From Allostella vacuolata (lineage in GTDB: Bacteria; Pseudomonadota; Alphaproteobacteria; ATCC43930; Allostellaceae), in the NCBI GenBank assembly GCA_006739055.1, contig AP019702.1:2135001-2199000 (forward strand): a stretch of 64,000 nucleotides of DNA, read 5' to 3'. Positions 36,462-46,725 of the stretch are shown here, piece after piece. Within the stretch, counting starts at the first letter, position 1. Each line of letters starts with the position of its first letter. Position numbers and translations under genes: made by a program. The notes under the pieces were generated by a model. That model was not told where the DNA came from, searched no databases, and saw only the letters and a list, made by a program, of their open reading frames with translations.

Positions 36462-36938
36462 ATGACTGCGATCGACACCCGCCCCGCGCTGCCTGCCATC
36501 ACGTCCGGCCTGATCGTCACCGCGCTGATCGCGGGCGCGGCGGCCGACGCGACCTGGGAGGTCTGGGCGCGCGCCATCACCCCCTTGTGGATCGGCGGGC
36601 CGCTGGAGCCGGCCGCCCTGGTGCAGAGCGTGTTCTCGCTGGACAGCCGCGTCCTGGCGGAGGTCATCCATCTGGTCGTCGGCGTCGTCTTCTATCCGCT
36701 GGGCTACCTCTTCATCGCCCGCCCGATCGCGCGGGCGATCCTGCCCGGGCTGCCATGGTTCCTGGTGGCGCTGGGCTACGGGGTCGGGCTGTGGGTGTTC
36801 GCGCTCTTCGTCATGGCGCACCTGATCGCGGGCCTGCCCGCCTTCCTGGGCTTCATTCCGCTCGCCTGGGCCTCGCTGGTCGGGCACCTGCTGTTCGGGC
36901 TGGTCGTGGGCTGGGTCGTCCGCTGGCGGGGGGAGTGA
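36462..36938 (+). CDS. Small integral membrane protein of unknown function
   Basis: A 158-residue protein with about four hydrophobic helices: ITSGLIVTALIAGAAADATW, VIHLVVGVVFYPLGYLFIA, LPWFLVALGYGVGLWVFALF and LAWASLVGHLLFGLVVGWVV. The ATG at 36462 is behind AGGGGAAG; the frame upstream lacks coding character. Its stop overlaps an in-frame GTG of the opgC gene and lies 5 bp before that gene's ATG, so the two are probably one operon. I do not recognise the family. Confidence 0.8.
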   Translation: MTAIDTRPALPAITSGLIVTALIAGAAADATWEVWARAITPLWIGGPLEPAALVQSVFSLDSRVLAEVIHLVVGVVFYPLGYLFIARPIARAILPGLPWFLVALGYGVGLWVFALFVMAHLIAGLPAFLGFIPLAWASLVGHLLFGLVVGWVVRWRGE

Positions 36939-36943
36939 CGGCG

Positions 36944-38125
36944 ATGGCGGAACGGCAGCGCGATCCCCGGCTCGATTTCTTCCGCGGCCTGGGGATGTTC
37001 ATCATCCTGGTGGCGCATGTGCCGAACAATGGCTGGGCCCAGTGGATTCCGGCCCGCTTCGGCTTCAGCGACGCGACCGAGATCTTCGTCTTCTGCTCCG
37101 GCATGGCGTCGGCCATCGCCTTCGGCCGGGTGTTCGACCAGCATGGCTGGATCCAGGGTGCCGCCCGGATCCTGCATCGCTGCTGGCAGGTCTACTGGGC
37201 GCACATCGCCTGCTTCCTGGTGATCCTGACCCTGCTGTTGGCGATCGACCGCGCCAACAGCAATGCCCACTATGTCGGCGAACTCGGCCTCGCCCCGTTC
37301 CTGGCCGATACCGCCCGGGCGATGGTCGGGCTGCTCGACCTCACCTACGTGCCCAATTACTTCGACATCCTGCCCATGTACCTGGTCATCCTGGCGATGG
37401 TGCCGCTGGTGATGGCGGTGGCCCGGTTTGGGCCGGCGGCCGTGGCGGGGCTGCTCCTGTCGATCTGGACGGTCGCCTATCTCGGGTGGCTGGACCTGCC
37501 GGCCGAGCCGTGGTCGGACCGGACCTGGTTCTTCAACCCGTTCGCCTGGCAGATCGTGTTCTTCGCCGGGTTCGCCTGGATGCGGGGGTGGCTGCCGGCG
37601 CCGCCGGTCGACCGCCGGCTGGTGGTGGCCGCGGCGATCATGGTGCTGGCCACGGTGCCGTTCGCCTGGCACCGCGGGTTCTTCACCGTCCCCGAGCTGC
37701 GCGAATGGAATGCGTGGCTGGCGCCGGCGATCGACAAGACCCATGTCGGCCCGCTGCGCTTCCTGCATTTCCTGGCGGTGGCCTATCTCGCCCATGTCGC
37801 GGTCGGGCCGCGCGGCCGGCGCCTGAAGGGGGCGGTGGTCGACCTCATCCGCGCCGTCGGCCAGCAGTCGCTCGCCGTCTTCCTGACCGGGATGGTGCTG
37901 GCCCAGCTCCTGGGCGTGGTCCTCGACCATATCGGCCGCGACGCGCCGCAGGAGGCGCTGGTGAACCTGGCCGGCTTCGCCGTCCTGGCGGGGGCTGCCT
38001 GGATCACGGCCTGGTTCAAGGCGCCGCCCTGGAAGGGGGCCGGGCGGTCGGGCGACCCTGCTGCGGCGCGGCCGGCTCGCCGGGCCGGGCCCATGCCGGC
38101 GCTGGCCGGCGCCAGCGGGCCGTGA
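36944..38125 (+). CDS. opgC: OpgC-like membrane acyltransferase
   Basis: A 393-residue polytopic membrane protein. The N-terminus RDPRLDFFRGLGMFIILVAH is the OpgC signature; DATEIFVFCSGMASAIAFGR and LTYVPNYFDILPMYLVILAM follow, with about ten helices overall. OpgC proteins add succinyl groups to osmoregulated periplasmic glucans. No opgG/H genes lie in the window. The ATG at 36944 has GGGGAG at a suitable distance. The final 30 residues are Arg/Pro/Ala-rich and probably cytoplasmic. Confidence 0.87.
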   Translation: MAERQRDPRLDFFRGLGMFIILVAHVPNNGWAQWIPARFGFSDATEIFVFCSGMASAIAFGRVFDQHGWIQGAARILHRCWQVYWAHIACFLVILTLLLAIDRANSNAHYVGELGLAPFLADTARAMVGLLDLTYVPNYFDILPMYLVILAMVPLVMAVARFGPAAVAGLLLSIWTVAYLGWLDLPAEPWSDRTWFFNPFAWQIVFFAGFAWMRGWLPAPPVDRRLVVAAAIMVLATVPFAWHRGFFTVPELREWNAWLAPAIDKTHVGPLRFLHFLAVAYLAHVAVGPRGRRLKGAVVDLIRAVGQQSLAVFLTGMVLAQLLGVVLDHIGRDAPQEALVNLAGFAVLAGAAWITAWFKAPPWKGAGRSGDPAAARPARRAGPMPALAGASGP

Positions 38126-38138
38126 GGGGCCATCCGCG

Positions 38139-39017
38139 ATGACCGGGTGGCGGGCGGCGGCGTGCCTGGTCGCCGCCCTTGCCCTGCTCGGGTCGGGCGG
38201 CCCGGCCGGCGCCGCGGGCACAGTCATCTCGGACCTGTCCGTGGCGAGCCCGCAGCTGGGCCGGCCGGTTCCCTACACCCTCTACCTTCCGGGCGGGCCG
38301 GGGCCGTGGCCGGCGCTCTACCTGCTGCACGGACTGGGCGGCAACCAGGACGACTGGGTCGGCGCCGGCCGGCTCGGCGAAACGCTCGACCGCGAGATCG
38401 CGGCCGGCCGGGCGGCGCCGATGGCGGTGGTCATGCCGATGGGGGGCGACAGCTGGTATGTCGACGATCCGGCCGGCGCCGGACCGGTGCACACGGCTTT
38501 CGCCGGCGACCTGGTCGACGGGATCGAGCGCCGCCACCCGATCGGCGGCTGCCGGGCGGCCCGGGCGGTCGGCGGCCTGTCGATGGGCGGCTACGGTGCC
38601 CTGCTGCTGGCCTTCCGCCGGCCCGACCGCTTCGCCGCCGCCTTCAGCCTGTCGGGCAGCATCTTCCAGCCGCTGGCCGACGACCCTGCCGCCGGCGCCG
38701 GGCGGAGGCTGCATATGCATGGCAGCGTGTTCGGCGAGCCGCTGGACTGGCGGCGCTACAATCGCTGGAACCTGTTCCTGGCAGCCCCGGCGCTGGCGGC
38801 GCAGGACGATCGCCCGCGCCTGTGGCTCCAGGCCGCCCGCGACGACTTCCCGGCGATCCGCGACGGCACGGTCCGGCTCCACGACGCCCTGTCGCGGCTG
38901 GGCGTGCCGGCCGAGCTGCGCATCGACGACGGCCGGCACGACTGGCCGACCTGGGCCCGGCACGTGGCGCCGGCCCTGCGCTGGCTGTCGGGAGCGGTCG
39001 GGCCCGGCTGCCTGTGA
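38139..39017 (+). CDS. Secreted esterase (esterase D/FrmB-like alpha/beta hydrolase)
   Basis: A 292-residue hydrolase with a signal peptide (MTGWRAAACLVAALALLGSG..., cleavage after AGAAG or nearby). The nucleophile elbow is GGLSMGGYG; the oxyanion loop is LYLLHGLGGNQDDW; the acid lies in the ARDDF segment and the histidine in DGRHDWPTW. These features fit the esterase family that includes S-formylglutathione hydrolases and mycolyltransferases. It starts 13 bp after opgC on the same strand, so it may act on periplasmic glucan esters; that link is speculative. Confidence 0.88.
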   Translation: MTGWRAAACLVAALALLGSGGPAGAAGTVISDLSVASPQLGRPVPYTLYLPGGPGPWPALYLLHGLGGNQDDWVGAGRLGETLDREIAAGRAAPMAVVMPMGGDSWYVDDPAGAGPVHTAFAGDLVDGIERRHPIGGCRAARAVGGLSMGGYGALLLAFRRPDRFAAAFSLSGSIFQPLADDPAAGAGRRLHMHGSVFGEPLDWRRYNRWNLFLAAPALAAQDDRPRLWLQAARDDFPAIRDGTVRLHDALSRLGVPAELRIDDGRHDWPTWARHVAPALRWLSGAVGPGCL

Positions 39018-39033
39018 TGGCCGGGCCGGCCGC

Positions 39034-39681
39034 TCAGACCCCGAGCCGCACCACCGTGTCGAAGAATATCCGGTATTCCACGCCGCGCGGCTTGGTCGCC
39101 TCCTCGGCGGTCCAGGGCAGGAAGCTGCTGCGGCCGAGATAGTCGGTCGGCAGCAGGATGGTGCGGACGAAGGCGCTGGCCGGCGCGATGTTGCGGCCGA
39201 CGACCGGGTCGCGGCCGGTCTCGAACCAGGCCTCGCCCGGCTCGACGCGGTGGGCCTTGTCGGCGATCTCGGCGACCAGGCGGCCGTGCAGCAGGCGGCG
39301 GATGCCGGGGCCGCCATGGCCGTGCTTCGGCGTGACGATGCCGGGTGGGAAGTCGACCCGGTCGGAGCGCATCAGGATCGGGTAGCGCGGGTCGATCATC
39401 AGCGCATGGGCGGCGACCAGGCGCGGGCGCTCGGCGTCCGTGACCATCGGGCCCCAGTCGTAGGGGGTCGCCTCCCAGCTCCACGCCTCGCCGGTGCCGG
39501 ACAGCTCCAGCTCGCCCTCGAAGAGGGTGCAGGTGTCCTCGGCCAGGGCGACGGTGCCGCCGGCCGCGGTGGTGGCGGTCAGGCTGCCATGGCGGACATA
39601 GACGGCGCGCGGGGCAGGGGCGAGCAGGACGGGGCGGCCGCCGTCGAAGGCGTCCTCGAAGAGCGCCAGGCGCACGGGCAT
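39034..39681 (-). CDS. Cupin-fold protein
   Basis: A 215-residue protein. Two cupin-like stretches are visible: RAVYVRHGSLTATTAAGGTV with DTCTLFEGELELSGTG, and a second with PPGIVTPKHGHGGPGIRRLL, followed by HRVEPGEAWFETG. The KHGHGG histidines could bind a metal. No exact function can be given. ATG at 39681 is chosen from the homology start; the longer frame upstream runs into the next gene. It is the last gene of the long minus-strand transporter operon. Confidence 0.78.
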   Translation of the reverse strand: MPVRLALFEDAFDGGRPVLLAPAPRAVYVRHGSLTATTAAGGTVALAEDTCTLFEGELELSGTGEAWSWEATPYDWGPMVTDAERPRLVAAHALMIDPRYPILMRSDRVDFPPGIVTPKHGHGGPGIRRLLHGRLVAEIADKAHRVEPGEAWFETGRDPVVGRNIAPASAFVRTILLPTDYLGRSSFLPWTAEEATKPRGVEYRIFFDTVVRLGV

Positions 39682-39716
39682 GGTGGGGGATCCTCGATCA
39701 GGGGTGGGAAGGGGGC

Positions 39717-40547
39717 TCAGCGCCGATCGAAGCGCTGCTGCAGGGTGCGGCCCAGCACCATCACCGCGAAGGCGGCGCCGAGCAGGAAGAGGCCCGGCCA
39801 CAGCGACATCCACCAGGCCGAGAAGATGAAGTTCTTGCCCTGCTCGAGGATCGCCCCCCAGTCCGGGGTCGGCGGGGCGACGCCGAGGCCGAGGAAGCCG
39901 AGTGCCGCCTCGATCTGGAGGGCGAGCGGGAACAGGATGACGTATTGCAGCAGGACCAGCGGCAGCACGTTGGGCAGCACCTGGCGCAGCATGATCGAGG
40001 CCTCGCCGAAGCCGAGCGCCCGGGCGGCCTCGACATAGGTCCGCTGCCGCTCCGCCAATGCACCCGAGCGCGCGATGCGGAAGAACATCGGGATGTAGAC
40101 CACGGCCAGGGCGAGGATCAGGTTGCGGGCGCCGGGCCCCAGCACGCCGGTGATGACGACCCCCGCGATCACCGGCGGGAAGGTCAGGATCATGTCGACG
40201 AAGCGGCCGAACACGAGGTCGGCCGCGCGCCCGTAATAGCCGGCGACCAGGCCGAGGAATCCGCCGACCACGGCGGAGGCGAGCAGCGCGCCGGCCACCA
40301 GCCCGAGCGTGATCCGGGTGCCGTGCACCACGCGCGAGAAGAGGTCGCGGCCGACATCGTCGGTGCCGAACCAGTGGGCGGCGGACGGCGGCTGGAGGGC
40401 GCGGGCGACGTCGATCGCATAGGGCGACTGCGGCGCGACCAGCCCCGGCACCGCCACCAGCACCAGGACGACCGTCAGCAGCACCGCGCAGAGGATCTGC
40501 AGCGGGGTCGCGAACAGCTCGCGCAGGAAGCCGGCGATGCGGCTCAT
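39717..40547 (-). CDS. Peptide/nickel-type ABC permease (DppC-like)
   Basis: A 276-residue permease of the oligopeptide family. The N-terminal first helix is followed by HWFGTDDVGRDLFSRVVHGT, a signature of DppC/OppC proteins. YVEAARALGFGEASIMLRQV is the EAA loop, and ALGFLGLGVAPPTPDWGAIL the typical end. Its ATG overlaps the stop of the DppB-like gene (ATGA). Together they form the channel for the binding protein at 41748-43322. Confidence 0.94.
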   Translation of the reverse strand: MSRIAGFLRELFATPLQILCAVLLTVVLVLVAVPGLVAPQSPYAIDVARALQPPSAAHWFGTDDVGRDLFSRVVHGTRITLGLVAGALLASAVVGGFLGLVAGYYGRAADLVFGRFVDMILTFPPVIAGVVITGVLGPGARNLILALAVVYIPMFFRIARSGALAERQRTYVEAARALGFGEASIMLRQVLPNVLPLVLLQYVILFPLALQIEAALGFLGLGVAPPTPDWGAILEQGKNFIFSAWWMSLWPGLFLLGAAFAVMVLGRTLQQRFDRR

Positions 40548-41488
40548 GGCCTAAGCCTCGGGTCGATCAGGCCGTAGAGCAGGTCGATGACGAAGTTCAC
40601 GACCAGCGCGATCAGCACCACGAACAGCAGCGCGCCCTGGACCACCGGATAGTCGCGCCCCTGGATGCCGGACAGGATCAGGCGGCCCAGGCCCGGCAGC
40701 GAGAAGAGCGATTCGATGACGACCGCGCCGCCCAGGATCTGGATGAGGATCAGCCCGATGAAGGTAACCAGCGGGATCAGGATGTTGCGCAGGGCGTGCT
40801 TGAAATAGACCTGACGCGGCGCCAGCCCCTTGGCGATGGCGGCGCGGACATACTCGCGGCGCAGCTCGGTCACCATCGTGTCGCGTACGAAATGGCTGTA
40901 GGCCGCGGCCTGGAGCAGGGACAGGCTCAGCACCGGCAGGATGATGATGTTGATGTTCTCGGCCAGGTCGACCGACGGCGGCATGTAGGCGAAGGGCGGC
41001 GACCATTCCAGCAGGGCCGAGGCGCCGACCAGCAGCATCAGGCCGATCCAGAAGACCGGCGCCGACAGGCCCAGCAGGTTGAAGGCCTGGATGGCGGCGT
41101 CGGTGCGGGTGCCCTCGCGGATCCCGGCCAGCACGCCGAGCGGCACGCCGACCAGGGTGGCGATGACGAGCGTGGCGACGGCGATCTCGGCCGTGACCAG
41201 GAACGCCTCCCACACCAGGGTCGTGACGGCCCGGCCCTGGTACCAGCTGCGGCCGAGGTCGCCCGACAGGGTGGCGCCCAGCCAGTCGGCGAACTGCGCC
41301 CAGACCGGCCGGTCGAGCCCGAAGAAGCCGCGCAGCGCCTCCTCGGCGGTGCGGTCGTTGCCGGACTGGCCCAGCATCTGGCTGACGATGTCGCCCGGCA
41401 CCGAGCGCATCAGCAGGAACACGGCCAGGCTCGACAGCAGGGCCGCGACGGCCGCGCTGGCGAGGCGGGTGGCGAGGAAGCGGAACAT
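40544..41488 (-). CDS. Peptide/nickel-type ABC permease (DppB-like)
   Basis: A 314-residue permease. It begins MFRFLATRLASAAVAALLSS and contains VPGDIVSQMLGQSGNDRTAE, as in DppB/OppB proteins. The EAA loop is REYVRAAIAKGLAPRQVYFK, and VIESLFSLPGLGRLILSGIQ is a second family signature. It is coupled to the DppC-like gene and separated from the binding-protein gene by a 259-bp gap holding a palindromic repeat. Confidence 0.94.
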   Translation of the reverse strand: MFRFLATRLASAAVAALLSSLAVFLLMRSVPGDIVSQMLGQSGNDRTAEEALRGFFGLDRPVWAQFADWLGATLSGDLGRSWYQGRAVTTLVWEAFLVTAEIAVATLVIATLVGVPLGVLAGIREGTRTDAAIQAFNLLGLSAPVFWIGLMLLVGASALLEWSPPFAYMPPSVDLAENINIIILPVLSLSLLQAAAYSHFVRDTMVTELRREYVRAAIAKGLAPRQVYFKHALRNILIPLVTFIGLILIQILGGAVVIESLFSLPGLGRLILSGIQGRDYPVVQGALLFVVLIALVVNFVIDLLYGLIDPRLRP

Positions 41489-41571
41489 CGGATGGTTCTC
41501 AGCGCTTGGCCGGACCCGCCGGGAGTGAAACTGGCGGAGGCCATCGACAGGAGGACTGGCCGCCGGCCGAT

Positions 41572-41670
41572 GCGTCCCTCGACTGCGCTCGGGATGAGGA
41601 AATTTTCATTGCTCCATAACCGCTTGTGCCGATGGAGAAAGCCCTCATCCCGAGCGTAGTCGAGGGACGC
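41572..41670. repeat. Palindromic dispersed repeat, copy 2
   Basis: A 99-bp element with 28-bp inverted arms (41572-41599 and 41643-41670; one mismatch) of the same sequence type as the copy at 22913-23015: GCGTCCCTCGACT.CGCTCGG, then GATGAGG. The spacer is also related (TTTTCATTGCTCC ... GTGCCGATGGAG). It lies between the binding-protein and permease genes of one operon, so it would be transcribed as a long hairpin and could lower downstream expression or protect upstream mRNA. Confidence 0.85.
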
Positions 41671-41747
41671 TGCGACTGACGGGCAATCGACCAGTTCGAT
41701 GCAGGCCGGGGGCCGGACGGGTTGTCCCGTCCGGCCCGGCCTTCAGG

Positions 41748-43322
41748 TCAATTGGCCAGCCACGCCTTGATCAGGCCGAAGTACCAGCCGGTCGCGTGCT
41801 GGTCGTAGTTCTTCAGCCGGTCGCGCTGGCCGGTGATCAGGTCGGCCGAGAACATCATGATCGAGACCGGGTCGTCGGCCAGGATCTTCTGGAACTCGGC
41901 GTAGATCGCCTTGCGCTTGACCGGATCGGGCTCCTCCTGGCCGGCGTCGAGCAGGGCGCTCACCTTCTCGTTGTTCCAGTTGCGGAAGTCCGCGCCCTGG
42001 GGGGCGGCGCGGAAATGGCGGTAGTAGAGCAGGCTGGGGTCGGGCGTGGTGCCCCAGTCGTTGAAGGTGAAGCCCATCTCGCGGGCGCGGAAGTTCCGGA
42101 TCCACACGCCGAGCTCGATCTTCTTGATGTGGACGCGGATGCCGATGCGCTTCAGCTGCTCGGCGACGGTGACCGCGCCCGCGTCCATCCAGTCGTAGCC
42201 GATGATGGTGGTGAGATCGATGTCGAAGCCGTCGGCGAGGCCGGCGTCTGCCAGCAGCTTCTTCGCCCGGTCGAGGTCGACCTTCTGGTTGGCGAGCTGG
42301 TCGAGCGGTACGCCCCAGCTGTCCTGCATGCCGATGACGATGGTGCCGATCACCGTGCCGTAGCCGGCGATCGAGGCCTTCATGACGGCTTCCTTGTCGA
42401 TCGCCAGTGCGATCGCCTGGCGGACGCGGATGTCCTTCAGATGGCCGTACTTGACGTCGAGGTCGAGGGTCTTCTGGTTGAGCGACGGCCAGCGCTTGAC
42501 CTCGACGCCGGGCACGTTCTTGAGCTGCTCGGTGTCCTGCGGGCGCGAGAAGAGCGCCAGATCGATGCGCCGGTTCTGCAGCGCCACGACGATGGCGGCG
42601 CTGTTCGGCATGGTGGCGAAGGTCACCTCGTCGATGTGGGGCAGGCCCTTCTGCCAGTAGTCCTTGTTCCGCTCCAGCACGAGGACCGAGTTCGGGCGGA
42701 ACAGCTTCAGCTTGTAGGGGCCGGTGCCGACCGACACCTCGTTGAATTTGGTGCCGGCGTCCTTGGCGGCGAAATAGTCCTTGGGGACGACGGCGCCGTA
42801 CTTGTTGGTCAAGGTCATCGGCAGGGCGGCGTTGGGCCGCGCCAGCTTGAACACGACCGTGGTGGCATCGGGCGTCGCGATCTCGGTCACCGAGGACAGG
42901 TCGCCGGCGCCGGGCGAGCCGTTCCTGGAATCGCGCATCCAGTCGTAGCTGTACTTGACGTCGGCCGAGCTCATCGACTGGCCGGTGTGGAACCTGACCC
43001 CTTCGCGCAGCTTGAAGGTGTAGGTCTTGGCGTCGGGCGAGACCTCGAAGCTCTTCGCCAGCAGCGCGCGGGGCACGCCCGTCTGGTCCTCGAAGAACAG
43101 GCCCTGGTACATCAGGCCGCTGACCCGGATGCGCGCGTCCGCCCCCTGCAGGAAGGGGTCGAGCGACGGCGGCTCGATCAGCGAGCCGACGGTGATCTTG
43201 CCGCCGTTCTTGGCCGCCGGATCAGACTTCCCGTAGACGAGGGAATCGTCCGCCAGGACCGGCCCGGCGGCGACGAGGGCGGCGAAGGCTCCGGCGATCA
43301 GGCGTAGGCGCGATCCTGGCAT
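41748..43322 (-). CDS. ABC transporter substrate-binding protein (DppA/OppA-like)
   Basis: A 524-residue periplasmic protein of the peptide/opine/nickel binding family. The signal peptide is MPGSRLRLIAGAFAALVAAG (cleavage near VLADD). Typical segments are GSLIEPPSLDPFLQGADARI, YTFKLREGVRFHTGQSMSSA and VRQAIALAIDKEAVMKASIA. It binds a peptide-like or glycoside ligand for the DppB/C permeases and DppD/F ATPases of the same operon. The neighbouring RidA, epimerase and enolase-family genes suggest uptake of a catabolic substrate rather than of dipeptides. Confidence 0.93.
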   Translation of the reverse strand: MPGSRLRLIAGAFAALVAAGPVLADDSLVYGKSDPAAKNGGKITVGSLIEPPSLDPFLQGADARIRVSGLMYQGLFFEDQTGVPRALLAKSFEVSPDAKTYTFKLREGVRFHTGQSMSSADVKYSYDWMRDSRNGSPGAGDLSSVTEIATPDATTVVFKLARPNAALPMTLTNKYGAVVPKDYFAAKDAGTKFNEVSVGTGPYKLKLFRPNSVLVLERNKDYWQKGLPHIDEVTFATMPNSAAIVVALQNRRIDLALFSRPQDTEQLKNVPGVEVKRWPSLNQKTLDLDVKYGHLKDIRVRQAIALAIDKEAVMKASIAGYGTVIGTIVIGMQDSWGVPLDQLANQKVDLDRAKKLLADAGLADGFDIDLTTIIGYDWMDAGAVTVAEQLKRIGIRVHIKKIELGVWIRNFRAREMGFTFNDWGTTPDPSLLYYRHFRAAPQGADFRNWNNEKVSALLDAGQEEPDPVKRKAIYAEFQKILADDPVSIMMFSADLITGQRDRLKNYDQHATGWYFGLIKAWLAN

Positions 43323-43337
43323 GGCAGTTCCTCCGAA

Positions 43338-43799
43338 TCAGGCGGAAATGGCGGCGACGAACTCGATCTCGACCGGGACGCCGCGCGGCAGCTCGGCGAC
43401 GCCGACCGCCGAGCGGGCATGGCGCCCGGCCTCGCCGAAGATCTCTCCCAGCAGCGACGAGGCGCCGTCGACGACCGACGGCTGCTCGAGGAAGCCCTCG
43501 GCCGAGGCGACGAAGCCGGTCACCTTGACGATCCGCTCGACCCGATCGAGCGATCCGATCGCCGCCTCCAGCACCGACAGCCCGTTCAAGAGGCAGCAGC
43601 GCGCGATCTCGCGGCCCTGCGCCACGTCGATCTCCGCCCCCAGCTTGCCCTTGGCCATCAGGGTGTCGCCGGCCCAGGGCAGCTGGCCCGACACCCAGGC
43701 GAGCCCGCCATGGACCGCGACCGGCACATAGGCGAAGGCGGGCGCCTTGGGCGCGGGCAGGACGATGCCGAGGTCGGCCAGGCGCTGGCGATAGCTCAT
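43338..43799 (-). CDS. RidA family protein (YjgF/YER057c/UK114)
   Basis: A 153-residue member of the RidA group, whose founding members hydrolyse reactive enamine/imine intermediates formed by PLP enzymes. The N-terminal part has AFAYVPVAVHGGLAWVSGQL, and the C-terminal part SAVGVAELPRGVPVEIEFVA, with the conserved Arg replaced in a slightly divergent context. This is the longer subgroup (about 150 residues) often seen in catabolic operons. Its ATG overlaps the stop of the epimerase gene (ATGA). Confidence 0.88.
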   Translation of the reverse strand: MSYRQRLADLGIVLPAPKAPAFAYVPVAVHGGLAWVSGQLPWAGDTLMAKGKLGAEIDVAQGREIARCCLLNGLSVLEAAIGSLDRVERIVKVTGFVASAEGFLEQPSVVDGASSLLGEIFGEAGRHARSAVGVAELPRGVPVEIEFVAAISA

Positions 43800-44723
43800 G
43801 GGGCGGGGTTCCGTTCGTGCAGCATGTCGGCGAGGGTCGAACGCAGATCATGTGCCAGATCGAGGCCGATGTCGGCCTCTATCCGGCGCTGGTCCTGCAA
43901 GGGATAGAAGACGGCCGGCGGCACTTCCGCCAGGCGCGGCCGGTAGCCCGGCACCAGGGCCGCAAGCGCGGCGGCGATCTCGCGGTAGGAGGTGGTGAAG
44001 CCGGCCAGGTTGTAGGCCGCGGCCAGGCCGGGCGGCGCGTCGAGCGTGCGATCGATCAGGCGGCCCAGGTCGTCGACATGCATGGCGTCGAACGATCCCG
44101 ACGGCACCTCGGCCGGGAACTCGACCCCCGGGGCCGCCGCGCCCACCATGCGCTTCAGGACGGAGGCCGCGCCGTCATACCAGAGGCCGGGGCCGATCAT
44201 CAGCGGGATGCGCAGGCCCACCGTCTCCAGCCCGCGCATGCGCCGGAAGTAGCCGGCCACGTCCTCCGCCAGCGTCTTGGTCAGGCCGTAGACATGGACC
44301 GGCCGGCGCGGGGCATCCTCGTCGACGCGGACCGCCGGGTCCTCGGCCGCGCCGAAGACCACGGTCGAGCTGGTCCAGACCAGGCGCCGCACGCCGGCAT
44401 CGGCCGCGGCCTCGAGCAGCCGGCGGAAGCCCAGCACGTTGACCGCGAAGGCGCCCTCGGGGTCGCTCTCGCCCGACCGGGCGAGGCCGACCGCGCCGGC
44501 GGAGAAGGCGGCGAAGCTGACCACCCGGTCGGCACCGGTGGCGGCGAGCGCGGCGCGGATCTGCTCGCCATGCTCGATGCTGCCGGCGATCTCCTGCGCG
44601 CCATGCGGCAACGGCACCGGGCTCGAGGGGCCGAACACCGCCACCCGGCGGCCGGCCCGCAAGAGGCAGCGGACGGCGGCCGCGCCGACGAAGCCGCGGC
44701 CGCCGACGACCAGGACCGGCGGT

Positions 44724-44740
<17 letters not shown>
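43796..44740 (-). CDS. NAD-dependent epimerase/dehydratase (extended SDR)
   Basis: A 314-residue Rossmann-fold enzyme. The cofactor site is VVGGRGFVGAAAVRCLLRAG (GxxGxxG). The active-site Tyr-Lys pair is YGLTKTLAEDVAG, with a preceding VWTSSTVVFG serine segment. It resembles UDP-sugar epimerases and uronate dehydrogenases; substrate unknown. It sits between RidA and an ABC ATPase gene, and overlaps RidA by 4 bp. The context points to a carbohydrate or acid-sugar pathway with the enolase-superfamily gene of this operon. Confidence 0.88.
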
Positions 44741-45703
<963 letters not shown>

Positions 45704-45707
<4 letters not shown>

Positions 45708-46720
45708 GGCATGTCCTCCCAGCGGATGCAGCGGCTGGCGCGCCCGCCGGCGGGGGCCAGCTCGATCAGCGGGATGGCGGCCGCGGTGCAGCGCGCCTCG
45801 GCCATCGGACAACGCGGCGCGAAGCGGCAGCCGGGCGCCACCTCGCTCGGGCGCGGCGGGGCCCCGGCGATCGGGCGCAGCAGGCGCTCGTCCTCGCCCT
45901 CGTCGCGATAGTGCCGTTCCGGCCGGCATTCCAGCAGCGCGCGGGTGTAGGGGTGGCGCGGCCGGGCCAGGATCTCGGCCGTGCGGCCCGTCTCCACCAC
46001 CTGGCCCGCATACATGACGACGACGCGGTCGGCGATCTCGCCCACCAGGGCCAGGTCGTGGGTGATGAACAACAGGCCCATGCCGCGGGCGGCCTTGAGG
46101 TCGGCCAGCAGCCGCATGATCTGCGCCTGGATGGTGACGTCGAGCGCCGTGGTCGGCTCGTCGGCGATCAGCAGGCGCGGCTGGCAGGCGAGCGCGATCG
46201 CGATCATCACCCGCTGCCGCATGCCGCCCGACAGCTGGTGCGGATAGGCGGCCACCCGCCGCTCCGGGTCGGCGATGCCGACGTCGCGCAGCAGCTCGAC
46301 GGCCGCCGCGTCGGCACGGGCCGCCTCGGCCGGGCGGTGGCGGCGGATCGCCTCGCGGATCTGCTCGCCGATGGTGAAGACCGGGTTCAGGCTGGCCGAG
46401 GGGTCCTGGAAGATGACTGCGATCTCCCGCCCGCGCACGTCGCGCAGCGCCGGCTCGGGCAGGGTCAGCAGGTCGCGCACGCCGCCGTCGCGGCCATGCA
46501 GCAGGATGGCGCCCTCGATCGAGGCGCGGTCGGTGCGGCCGAAGAGCCGCAGGATCGACATGGCGGTGACCGACTTGCCGGAGCCGGATTCACCGACGAT
46601 CGCCACCGTCTCGCCGCGGTCGACCGCGAACGCCACGCCGTCGACCGCGCGCAGCACGCCGCGCCGGGTCTGGAAACGGGTGCGGAGGTCGCGCACCTCG
46701 AGGAGAGGGGCGGGCTCCAT
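45704..46720 (-). CDS. Peptide/nickel-type ABC ATPase (DppD-like)
   Basis: A 338-residue ATPase, partner of the DppF-like subunit. Walker A is [13 protein letters not shown], signature [16 protein letters not shown] (the M variant is usual for DppD), Walker [15 protein letters not shown], switch FITHDLALV. The C-terminal cysteine region [17 protein letters not shown] is present. ATG at 46720 lies 5 bp after the end of the enolase-family gene, so the operon runs without a gap. Confidence 0.94.
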
Positions 46721-46725
46721 CGCGT

